Source: Dasyornis broadbenti
Lineage: Eukaryota; Chordata; Aves; Passeriformes; Dasyornithidae
Reading direction: 5' to 3'
Length of the DNA stretch: 64,000 nucleotides
NCBI GenBank assembly: GCA_013397935.1
Contig: VZRN01003159.1
Span: forward strand, 767,165 to 831,164
How positions within the stretch are numbered: position 1 is the stretch's first letter; each line of letters starts with the position of its first letter. The notes under the pieces were generated by a model. That model was not told the DNA's origin, did not search any database, and was given only the letters and a program-made list of their open reading frames with translations. Positions 1-10,337 of the stretch are shown in pieces. The position numbers were made by a program, and so were the translations under genes.

Positions 1-11
1 AAAAGTAGAAT

Positions 12-475
12 CTCAGAATCACAGAATGGTTGGAAGGGACCTTTAAAGATCATGGTACAGGGATATCTTTCACTAGAGCAGGTTGTTCAGAGCCACCCTG
101 TCCAGGTTCACCCTGTCTGTTCCACACTTCCAGGACTTCCAGGAATGGCGTATCCACAGCTTCTCTGGGCAGCCTGCTACAGTGCCTCACCACCCTTATT
201 GCAGACATTTTCTTCCCTATGTCCAACTTAACCCTATTAATTTTAAAACTCTTACCTTTTGTGCTGTCACTGCGTGTGCTGGTGAAATGCCTCCTTCCCT
301 ACAACCCTTTTTTTTATATTGAAGAGCTCCCCCAGAGCCTTCTTTTCTCCTGGCTGAACAACCCCAGCTCTCAACTTCACAGGAGAGATGCTTCAGTCCT
401 CCAGTCATCTCTGTGGCCTACTTACTCCCAACAGTTCTGTGGTTTCCTGTGCTGGGGAATGTAGAGCTGGATGTA
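12..475 (-). mobile_element. CR1 LINE fragment, 3' end
   Basis: The plus strand opens with the reverse complement of the CR1 3' tail (AATCACAGAATGG), then the usual 'TTGGAAGGGACC..AAAGATCAT' block. It continues without a break through the 3' UTR into the last part of ORF2 (GGCTGAACAACCCCAGCTCTC at about 350-372). The element is therefore on the minus strand, with its 3' end at the left and a 5' truncation near 475, where the match stops in 'AGAGCTGGATG'. This is the normal 5'-truncated form of CR1 in birds. Open frames here (for example 30-464 +) are antisense by-products of the repeat and not genes. Assignment to CR1 is from recall of the consensus; the subfamily was not determined. Confidence 0.93.
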
Positions 476-1818
476 AAAAAAAGGTACTTTTTGCACCCAT
501 ACTGTATAAAAATTAGGTATATGTACTGCTGTGCTAATCAAGTACATTATAAAAATGTAAAAAGGTGAGCTATAGATAAACAATTTTCAAATACTTTATT
601 AGTGGTACAAAATATTTTTTATTGCCAGTAGGAAATTAATAAGTGACGCTCAGAAATACCTGATGTCTCATTATTTTTAGAAATTTTGGTTCAGCATCTT
701 GGTACAGAGATTCAAAGATTTGGTTCTAAGCTAAACTTATCTTGATTTTAATCTTTAATATCTATTTAATATCTATTTTTAATATCTGTCATTACTGAAA
801 AAGGTACCTCACAAAGATACTGATCCAAATTGAAAGAGTGTTGTTGGTTATGCTTGCTAAATCATGATGCTTGTTTTTCAGTCCTGTCTGCTATGCAAAG
901 GTTTATTAATATTCAACTTAATATTCAACTAGTAAGTTTCCATTTTCCCTGAAGTCAGTTGTTTGGACTGCAAACTGATTGAAAGGTCTTGAATTTTTGT
1001 GTTATTAACAAAAAGATTGAAAACCCCTCCTTTGGAAGATTTTTTTAAAAGGGGCTAGGAAGTTACTTCCTAGTACAACTGTACAGATAGAAGTTTTTAT
1101 GGGTGTTTTTTATTATTACTTCTCCACGTAGTTTTGCAACACAATTGCATGATAGTGGAAACATTTTCAAATTTCTGTTTTCGGAATGCTCTCTCATACA
1201 ATAACTTTATTTTAAAAAGAAAAACATTTTCTTGCTCATTGTTAAAACAATATCTTTATCATGAAGAGACACATTAAATGATTTCATTTTTCAAAAATAT
1301 TAGCATAATACTTAATTCATCACAGAAAAGGTCAGTAGAAGTGAAACAATTGCTTTTTTTTCTGTGAAAGAAAAATCTAAGTTTGACAGCTCTTTTGAGC
1401 ACTTTGGCATGAGATAACCAGTAAACCCCTGTACTACAAAAGACTTTCATGATAAGTCCCAACCTGTTTCCGAAGTATTGTAAAGATTCTAATATTGAAA
1501 GGTCTTGTTTTTATAAAATTAAGCACATTGATGACAATGTAGGACTTTGTGCGCTTTTGTCTCCAGTTTATTTGCTGCACTAGCTTGCCCGTGAGAAATC
1601 CAGTGAATTAGTTTTGCTGTAACCTTATCCTGAGATCCCTTTTGTATTCTATTCAAAGCAGCCACTTCATCAGTAGCTACACTTGTATAGTTTTTTCATA
1701 AAACAGCATTTTTAATAAAGAAACTCTATACTGTTGAGCAACTACCTTTTCCATGACATCTTTTTATTAGCAATTGACAAAAAAGTTGTTCTTTATGTAC
1801 TCTGTCATGTAAAAAATC

Positions 1819-1871
1819 AAGTACCATAAACTGAGACAAAGTACCAAAACGAAGTACCATAAACTGAGACA
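1819..1871. repeat. Tandem duplication, 33-bp period
   Basis: AAGTACCATAAACTGAGACA occurs at 1819-1838 and again at 1852-1871 with no mismatch. A partial third unit (AAGTACCAAAACG) lies between them. It looks like replication slippage. Confidence 0.85.
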
Positions 1872-2898
1872 GATTAGGAACACCTGTAATTTCAAACATC
1901 CCACCAACCCATAGCTTGTTCTAATATTTGTTTCTTCAAACCTTCAGCAATATTTTTCTGTGAAACTGTGAGGTGCTGGGTTGAAGTAACAGGACTTTTA
2001 ACATTGCTGGAAAAACTTATTCTCCCTGTCCCAGATCACTAGTTTGTAAATGTCTTGTTAATCCTCCATGCTATTGTTAGTTAATGCTTAAAGGTACAAC
2101 ATACACTCAAACAGAAGTTCAGTGTTAGCAATAACACATGTACATTTGTATTTCAAAAACCGTGATAGTTTTGAATTTTTTTGGCCAACTTTTTGTCAAA
2201 TCTGACTATGTTATCAGTGACACTACCATGCTAAGTGGTTGATGAGGGACTTGTGCTTGGAGCAGAAGTATCAGCTCTGCAACTTTCTTGTCTGTTTGTG
2301 TTTGTATTATTTGTGTTACCTTCAATCTGCAGGGGGTTTTTTCCAGAATCTTTTTGAGAGACCGGATCATTTTATGAGTGTTAGGTTAGTTGCAAAATAG
2401 GTAATGTAATCCATAGATCCACTTAACTAGGCACATGTAAGTGTCAATATGTCAATACAGTGAAAGTGAAAAAATGAGTGAGTGTCACTGTCAACTCCCT
2501 TCTGCATTATGAAGCACCCAGTCTTCCTCAAGGATATCTTGTGTACTGTCTGTTAAATGTCACCACCTGGCCTACAGACCAGATGAGAGTGCAGTGCCAT
2601 GACACATTAAGTATGAGTATGACTACTTTCTTAATATTTTTAGATATAGTAATACTTTCTTCCTTGCACCTTGTACCTCCTGGGGTGCTCAACCTCCAGG
2701 TAGGAGATCATTGCTCTCGAGCATATTTTATTGTAATATAAGAACATATAGTAACAGTAAGACAGTGGCCTCACTTCCTGAGGGTGGTAATGGGCTTGCT
2801 TCTTTGGGGCAGCTGCTGGTCTTCATTTGTGTTGAGCTGTGCTTCTCGTCCAGAGAAACAGCTCTGGTTGTTCTGCTGCAATTAACCTTTCCTGGTTT

Positions 2899-2953
2899 TT
2901 TTTTTATTTTATTTTATTTTATTTTTTTTATTTATTTATTTTTATTTTTTCAG
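2899..2953. repeat. T-rich low-complexity tract (TTTTA)n
   Basis: More than 50 bases made only of T and A in TTTTA/TTTA units, preceded by a GC-poor pyrimidine stretch. It could be a decayed poly-A tail of a minus-strand retroposon, but no element body is recognisable beside it. Confidence 0.8.
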
Positions 2954-4741
2954 AAGAAATTAAACACAGTCTTGCCCCTCAGAAAAAGCAGGGAAACACA
3001 TGAGGGATAACAGTACGAAGATCTGAAAAGCTGTACTTGGAAAATTTGTTTCCTTTTCCTCTGTCCTCAGAGATTTTGCTGTGCTGTTTACATGCCTTTA
3101 TTGTGAAAATGGGATGCTACTGTACTTTGATGATAATATACTAGAAGATTATAATAAAACCTGTGATAAATAAACCTAAGACTTAGATTGTTTCAACAAG
3201 CAATCTGTTATATATACTGGCATCAATGTGTCTCCTGACAAGAAGAGAATTTGATTTAAAAAGTTGTTAAAAAATTCTGGTCATACTTTTCTGTTGTGGT
3301 CCAGAAGCTCTCACTTACAGGATCTTTCAAGCTCAGTTGGCTAAGCTGAGACACTTCCTGGTCAGTCTGAAAAGTTTGTGAACCAGGGTGAGTAGATAAG
3401 CAGAATGACCTCTTTTTATATATGATTGAGGAAATTAAGCATGACTTCTAGTCCTCTGTATAAAGGCATGCTGTCTCATGGCTTCCATTTCAGGAACTTG
3501 GTAGTGAGATTGATCTAAGAGTAAAATCTTGAATCCAATGTGTGTGGAGAACTAAACTAAATCAGTTATTTTCTAGACAATCTCTCTTGAATAAGTCTTA
3601 CCCAAAATAAAGTACTGTTTTTCTTCTCCCATTACCTCAAAAGAATAGTCTTGCTCAGTTTTCCAAAATAACACTTCAGTAAGAGAATGGAAGATGTTGG
3701 GCAAGGTTCAGGATACAGTCCCATGCCTAGCATTGCTACTTTGCTGCCCTTGCAGTCTGTTTTCTGTTAGTATAAAGGTGCCTTTATGTATTGCATTTTC
3801 AGCACTAGCACCTTAAAGCAAGTGTGTTAAATCCTTCCTTAATTTGAAAGTACATGCTGGATCACCAGCTGAACGCCTGAGAAGTACAGAGCTGAGGAAT
3901 TTAGTTGCAATTGACTGCGTTATGTGTTAGCAGTTTTGAAGTCAGAATATTTTTTATAGTCCTTTTCTCTGTTGACATGAAAAAATGGCCACTCCCAATT
4001 GCTTACCCCAATGAAAATTTAAGCTTATGGATTTCAGAAATTGCTGGTGTCTCAAGTGTCCTTTAACTGATGCCTGATGTATGCCTTAATGCTTACGTAT
4101 CAATATAATTCTGTAAGAAACGGACTGTAAAGAAAACTGTGCTGCTAGCTCAGCTTATTTGAATGTAGGCAAAAATCTGCTCAGTGGGACCTTATTAAAT
4201 GATGATGCAAGAAAAATTGGTGGTAAACAACAGGTAAGCAACATCAGCCATGACAAATTACTTTTCTACATGTGGAAAGTGTTGATCTTGAAAACTTTAC
4301 TGTTATATTGTAACAGAAAGTCTGTTTTATAGGCAGTTTTTCTTTTACAGGCAACTGTTTTTTTTTTTTCCTTCCCAGTTTTGATGAAGAGTATTTTCAA
4401 GTGTATTTTACACTTTACAGCTAAATACTGCAGTCTTTTCTGAAAATTTTGATGAGTCTTTTCTTAGGGAAACTTAATAATATATGGAGATGTCTGCTTT
4501 GATACGCAGGTACCATTTTTGTCAACTTGATGCCTTTTCTCAGTGCAGTGATTCAAACATCCTCTGAAAAGCAGTGAAGGGGGAAAAAAACCCCAAACAT
4601 GACAAAGTTGTTCTAGTAACAAACTGAAGTGTTAAGCACTGAAGGAAAAAATGCAGGTCTAAGCATCCTTCCATGTTGCTTATAGGCCAAAAGCAGTTTT
4701 TTTTTTTCTTGCTGTCTTACTTCTTTATGCCCACATAATAA

Positions 4742-4767
4742 ATAAAATTATTTTAAAATAATTTTAT
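4742..4767. repeat. Perfect 26-bp AT palindrome
   Basis: The stretch is self-complementary around TTTTAAAA, with arms AAAATTATTTT and AAAATAATTTT plus two more paired bases on each side. A related piece (AAAAATTATTTTATCATCA) follows within 25 bp. It is probably AT microsatellite-like DNA rather than a protein-binding site. Confidence 0.75.
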
Positions 4768-5922
4768 CATCAATAAAAATTATTTTATCATCATTGTCAT
4801 CATCTGTAACTGGCTTATAAATAGCTAAAACACTCCATAGGCTTGCCCAGCTATCTAGTCTGTGAGCTTTGTGCTCATGCGTAAATGCATTGGGAGTTCT
4901 AATTCAATGCAGCTAGTGGTTCCAGAAAGTTTGAAACATGTATTTAAGTAGAATAGTAGCATATTGTGAATACAATATTTAAAGATACATTCAAAAGGTG
5001 TACATTTTATATTTTTGTTAACCTTGAAAGAAATAAAGCTGAAAAGGAAGATTGAGAAATACAAATATTCACTAAGCTGTATGCCACCTAAAGACAATTG
5101 CATTCTGCATTTCCTTGTCAGGCACACATTTTGACCTCCAGAGAGAGGTTGCAGGCCTCTGTGCAGTCCTTAGAGGAAAAAGCTGTTTGCAGAGCTGATA
5201 ATTTGTGACTGTAATTGAGTGGTTAAGGATTTCATCTTCTTGGACAATATATTTCCATTTTTCCTCAAGAAGTAAGCTTACCCTACCAATGAGTTAGCGT
5301 TCATTTTTCAAGCATGAAGGCATGTTTGGGAAAGTGCATTGGGAAATATAGAGCACTAGAAACTCTTAATGATCCTGAAACCAAGTAATCAAAACCAAAT
5401 TCAGATTATTTATTTATTTATTTTATTTTTAGTACATATCGCAAAAACCAGAAGATGTTGCAAGATCAAGAGAAGAATTTAATTTTTAGTGTTTCAGAAT
5501 AATTCTCAGATTATTTGTCTGTGTATGAAATACATTGGCAGCACCACAGCTGCCCTTCCTGAAGGTGACAGGAAAGAAAAATGTGATAAAGGTCAGACTG
5601 TCAGGCAGCCTATTATGAGCAAAACACTTTCCTAGGATAGAGCCTTACCAAGTGTGGGCTGGTGCCACCTTGACATTACAGCGTCTGTCAAAACGAAAAA
5701 CAGCTCATGACTCCAGGTAATAACTGAAGGTAGTAAAAACAACTCATTTGCCCTATTTCTTCCATCTCTAGGGGAAAAAATCCGTCAAGCTACCATGTAG
5801 CAATAATATTAAAAAGTTCTGCACGGTTGCCTCAAGCAACTGGTTGAGGTCTTGGTATTACTTTATTATGAAATACACAAAAGTTAAAGCTTATCTCTAA
5901 GTTTGTGGAAGGAGCCCATGGT

Positions 5923-5958
5923 AAATATATTTGAATTTAAATATATTTGAATTTAAAT
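5923..5958. repeat. 16-bp tandem duplication
   Basis: AAATATATTTGAATTT is repeated head to tail exactly twice (5923-5938 and 5939-5954) and is followed by the first four bases of a third unit. Confidence 0.85.
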
Positions 5959-8452
5959 GGTTTTATTTGGTGTTGAATGTGGTTATATTTGGAGAAAAAG
6001 CAATCAAGATGGAACAGTAAAGACTCCATGTGTGCCTTTTGTGGTAAATTTTTAAAATTTTCTTTTAAAATAGGATCTTTATTTTTCCCTAATTGCGAAG
6101 ACTCCACACTCAACCTAAGAGTTTCAGCTTATGTTATTGTATTTCTAACACAATTACCAGAAATGCCGACCTACCTAGAGCGGAGTGTAAATAGGGTAAG
6201 TAAATGTATTAAAAATGCATATATTGAGTGCTATTTGAGACTGTGTGGTATTACTGAAGAAAGAAAAGGAAAGAAGATGGCATGACTTTCTTAAGTGAGT
6301 TTTCCAACCCGATAAAAAACCTGATAAGATAAGCAAGCTTTATCTGGATAAAACTACATTTAAAGACTAGTACTGGTTGAAGAAAGTTTTGTTAATATCA
6401 TTTTTATAAAAAGTATTTTCCTTGCAGTAAGACCTAGCTTTGAAATGAAGTATTTTTGACATGACATTGTTCAATGATTTTGCCCAAGGTTATGCCTGAA
6501 ATATACCTAGATTTTTGAATTTAAACCTATGAATTAAAAGCTATAAGAAAATCTGCACAACAGACTTGTTTCTCAGTTTTCAGAAATCTTGGCCTTCAGA
6601 GAATTCCACCCCATCTCACATATCCATTTTCCTGTCATACCCTGTGTGCCACAAACTTAGAGGAAACAGAGGAAAACTTACAGCTTCAGATAACTTGTTT
6701 TTTTAAAGATGGAAGACTCCCAACTGCCACAAGTCTCAGTTTGCAAGTCTGTGTTGCAACTGATTCCAGTGGGATACACTTCCTTAACTACAGTGCTGCA
6801 AAAATGTCTTTTATTTATTCATTCTCCGATATTATTTCCCCCCTGAGATGACAATTCTTTTCTGCCCATGCAGCTTCTGAGGAGGTTTGTAGTAGTTGGT
6901 ACAGGAAAGTGTTCAGCAGCAAATATCCCTGCTTTCATTGGAGTATTCAGATGCTTGTTATCACAGGAATGCTAGTTTGATGCTTTCTTGTGTGGTTTTT
7001 GTTCTGCATAAAAAAAGACCTAAAAGTCTAAGGGAAGGGTGGCACAGCAGTCATGCTTAAAGCATTATACCTGCCAATCATTTAAGACTTGACTGCATTG
7101 TTTCTTTACTGCCTAAGGTTCTGATGATTAATCCCATTGGCAAGAGGGACTGAAAGTGTCTGCCACTGCTAGTTTCAGATGTCTAGAAACCTCACTGTTA
7201 GTAGTAAAAAATATCAGAAAATCGTGACTTTTGTTTTCACAGTGTTAGCTTTCACATCATGGTCTCAAGAGTACTGTAAGGTTCAGGTGTCTTTGTAAAA
7301 AGGTAGTACAGCTTTACTCCTGAGAGAAATTAGTCATAGAAGAAAATCTTAGCTGAGGAAGTAGTACATCCATCCACAAACCCCAGAGTGGTTTTTGAGT
7401 TAGAAATTGCCTTAAGGCACTAAGCTTCAAATGCTTGGGTAAAACATCTTACACATTTCTTGGATGTTAGTCTGAGACCTTGTCAGCTCTTTTAGAAAAT
7501 ACAATACCTGCGTTATGTCAAAAAGATACTGAACTATCTGATAAAATTATATCTGGCATCACCCTTAAACTCAAAGGACCACAAAGAGCTTTACCAACCG
7601 GAAGCATACGGTGGTTCTAATGCTGCATAAGGCAACCCCCAGGACAGATAGATTGAGGAAATGAAAAGTCCTTGTTGTCTCTTTGAAATTGCCAGTTGTG
7701 AAAACTGAGATCAGTTTCATTAATGCATTCTGTGGATAGACCAAAAATCCTCACCTTTTCATGCACAATCCTATATAGTCTCTGTTGTTCAAATCTTGCA
7801 AAAATTTTAGTAAGCTTGAACCAGTTGTCTTCTCTTTGTGTACAGATTAACCTGGGTTTCATTAAGCTGAAGAAGAAATTTAATAATTTTCCAAGAATAG
7901 TCACTCTCTGTGCAGTAGAAATGCATCTGCTGAAACAGGTGATGGAAAGTAGAACACACTCCTGTTTTAAAATTAAATGTGGCAAATAGCAGGATACCTT
8001 TGGTGGGAGTCAGCTGTTGTGTTAAATAAACTTGCAATTGAAAGTAATCAGACACAGGAGGAGTTATGCCTCTGTAAGGTTAGATGGCTAAATGATTGAA
8101 AAACAAATGGAAAGAAACTAGGATAATTAACTTAATGTATAGAAGTTTGTACTAAAAATATTAAGACTGCTGTGACTGAAGAGTTAACAGAAGAATGTGT
8201 TAAAGCCTTAGAAACAGCCAAGCAAGTGTATGGTATGTGTTAATTGCTACCGAATACTGTGTGTAGTTTTTCACTCATATGACTTGATAGTGTCATGGGT
8301 TGATGCTGGCTGGATGCCAGGCACCCTCTGCAGCTGGACAGGAGAGTGAAAAATCTAACAAAGGATTCATGGGTTGAGATAAGGGCTGGGAGAAATCACT
8401 CATCAAAAACCACCAAGGGCAAAACAGGCTCTAATTAGAGATATGAACTGAA

Positions 8453-8458
8453 TTTATT
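8453..8458 (-). terminator. LTR polyadenylation signal
   Basis: AATAAA on the minus strand within the solo LTR. It is placed as expected upstream of an R/U5 end and supports the minus orientation. Confidence 0.7.
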
Positions 8459-8629
8459 ACTAATGAAATCAGAACACAGGATAATGAGAAGTAAAATAAA
8501 ACCTTAAAAAACACCTTCCCCCCACCCCTCCCTCCTTCCCACCTCTACCACCTCCCCCAGTGGTGCAGGGAGACAGGGAATAGGGGTTACAGTCAGTTCA
8601 TCACCTGTGGCCTCTCCCACTTCTCAGGG

Positions 8630-8935
8630 AGAGGAGTTGTTCCCCTGCTGCACCATGGGGTCCCTCCCATGGGAATAGTTCTCCATTAACTTCTCTGATG
8701 TGGCTCCATCTCATGAGCAGCAGCTCCCTGCAAACTGCTGCAGTGTGAGTCCACCCCACAGGCAAAAGTCTTCCCAAACCTGCTGCAGCATGGGTCATTC
8801 TTCCATGGGGTGTAGTCCTCCAAGGACAGGCTGCTCCAGCATGAAAGCGGGACCCCTCACTCCATGAGTCTCACATGGAGTCACAGTTTCTATAGACATC
8901 CTCCTGCTCCAGTATGGGGCTCCTCCAGGGACTGC
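8630..8935. repeat. Degenerate tandem repeats inside the LTR
   Basis: The LTR carries recurring blocks of the form 'CTGCTSCAGCATG-GG..CCATGGG', seen at about 8646-8672, 8738-8760, 8779-8807, 8829-8842 and 8908-8922. Spacing is irregular, about 30-90 bp. The repeats fall in the transcribed or U3 part of the LTR and are partly eroded. Confidence 0.65.
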
Positions 8936-9612
8936 AGGTGGATCTCTGCATCCCTGTGGACCTCCATGGGCTGCAGGGCACAGCCGCTCACCATGGGCTG
9001 CACCACAGGCTGCAAGGAAATCTCAGCTCTGGTGCCTGGAGCACCTCCTCCCCTTCCTTCTTCACTGACCTTGGTGTCTGCAGAGTTGTTCCTCTTACAT
9101 GTTTTCACTCTGCAATTTTCTGGTCGCAATTAAAACTGTGCCACCATTTTTGTTTTGATTTCTTCTTAAATCTGTTGTTACAGAGGCACTACCACAATTT
9201 CTTTTTGGCCCAGCCTTGGCCAGCAGCACATCCATCTTTGGAGCCAGCAGGCATTGGCTCTGCCAGACGTTCCAGCAGCTTCTGACAGAAGCCACGTCTA
9301 TGGCTCCCCCCACTACCAAAAACCAAGCCATGCAAACTCAATACAGGTAGCAAGAAGGAAAAACTTGAAATATTAATGCTGCCTAAGTGAGAGATCTGGA
9401 GCCATAAAATATTCACAGAGAAAAAGAAAAGAACTACAAGTCTTGGGCATTTCGCTCGAGCATGGTCCAAGTTAAAGGATTATGTTCAGCACATGCCCCA
9501 CTCAGTGTGCACTAGTCAACCCAAAAGAAATCAAGACGTGTGAGAGTTGCATAGGCAGCAGTGCTTGTCCTCTATGGGGTGCCCAAGTGATTCTGGCCAG
9601 ATTGCTTAGGTG

Positions 9613-10337
9613 TCATAGAATTGTAGAATCATAGAATGAGTTGGAAGAGACATTAAAGATCATCTAGTTCAAACCTGCCTGCCGTGGTCAGGGACATATT
9701 TCACTGGACCAGGTTGCTCAGAGCTTCATCTATCCTTGGCCTTGAACACTTCCAAAGATGGGGCACCCACAACTTCTGTGAACAACCTATTCTAGTACCT
9801 CACCACCCCCACAGTAAAGAATTTTTTTCTAGTTTCTAGTCTAAACCTACTCTATTCCAGTTAAAAGCCATTCCCCCTTTCGCTGTCACTGCATGCCCTT
9901 GCAAATAGTCCCTTTCCATCTTTCTTGTAGGCTCCCTTCAGGTACTGAAAGGCTACAATTGGGTCACCCTGAAGTCCTGTCCTCTCCAGGTTGAACAATC
10001 CCAGTTGTCTCAGCCTCTCCTTGTAGAAGAGGTGCTCCTTCCCTCTGATGATCATTGTTCCCTCCTCTGGATTTGCTCCAACAAGTCCATGTCCTTTCTG
10101 TGCTGGGACCCCAGAGCTGGATGCAGGGTTCCAGGTGGGGTCCCACCAGAGCAGAGCAGAGGGGCAGAGTCACCTCCCTGGCCCTGCTGCCCACGGGGCT
10201 TTGGATGCAGCCCAGGACACGTTTGGCTTTCTGGGCTGGGAGTGCACATGGCTGGGTCATGTCCAGCCTCTCACCATCAGCACCCCCAAGTTCTTCTGAG
10301 CAGGACTGCTCTCCATCTGTTCATCCCCCAGCCTGTA
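9613..10337 (-). mobile_element. CR1 LINE fragment with 3' UTR and ORF2 end
   Basis: The plus strand begins TCATAGAATTGTAGAATCATAG (the 3' tail repeat in reverse complement), followed by the full CR1 3' UTR. It then runs into the C-terminal part of ORF2, to 'CATCCCCCAGCCTGT' near 10336, where it is abruptly replaced by A-rich unrelated DNA. It is a minus-strand, 5'-truncated copy of about 0.7 kb that retains its true 3' end. It lies about 270 bp beyond the solo LTR. No target duplication was detectable. Confidence 0.95.
9861..10260 (-). pseudogene. CR1 ORF2 C-terminal relic
   Basis: Reading the minus strand gives the CR1 ORF2 tail in three successive frames. A 'PHLEPCIQLWGP' piece lies in one frame (to 9964), 'KDMDLLEQIQRR' in a second (stop near 10052), and 'MIIRGKEHL..RLRQLGLF..FQYLKGAYKKDG' in a third (9861-10055). 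At least two frameshifts therefore break the reading frame. The region lies downstream of the reverse-transcriptase catalytic motifs, so no enzyme is encoded. It is recognised from the conserved CR1 C-terminal sequence. Confidence 0.85.

Larger units (their letters stand above)
476..8290. other. AT-rich DNA without a recognisable gene
   Basis: About 7.8 kb of unique-looking AT-rich sequence. Open frames stay at or below 122 codons, occur on both strands at similar density and match no family I recognise. The longest (7617-7985, minus) overlaps equally open plus-strand frames, as expected by chance. The only structure seen is small: a tandem duplication at 1819-1871, a T-rich tract at 2899-2953, a 26-bp palindrome at 4742-4767, a (TTTA)n run near 5407-5429 and a 16-bp tandem duplication at 5923-5958. 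Very old, decayed repeats could be present but invisible by eye. Confidence 0.6.
8291..9345 (-). mobile_element. Solo LTR of an endogenous retrovirus
   Basis: The boundaries are TGTCATGGGTTGATGC at the left and AACTCAATACA at the right, giving TG..CA ends. On the minus strand it starts TGTATTGAGTTTGCATGG, carries a weak TATA-like GATTTAAGAAG near 9160-9172 and a poly-A signal AATAAA at 8453-8458, about 160 bp before its 3' end. This order sets the minus orientation. The flanks GATAG (8286-8290) and GGTAG (9346-9350) agree at 4 of 5 bases, as for an aged 5-bp target duplication. It matches from memory an LTR type very common in neoavian genomes; I do not assign a family name. No internal retroviral coding sequence lies on either side, so it is a solo LTR. 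Short open frames inside it, for example 8601-8798, are not genes. Confidence 0.85.

Noticed and set aside
30..464. 144-codon plus-strand open frame
   Set aside because: Antisense to a CR1 3' UTR and ORF2 end; not a protein.
7617..7985. 122-codon minus-strand open frame
   Set aside because: Plus-strand frames over the same DNA are equally open; no domain seen.
8291..9345. Host gene or CpG island at the GC-richer stretch
   Set aside because: TG..CA ends, near-matching 5-bp flanks and a poly-A signal fit a solo LTR.
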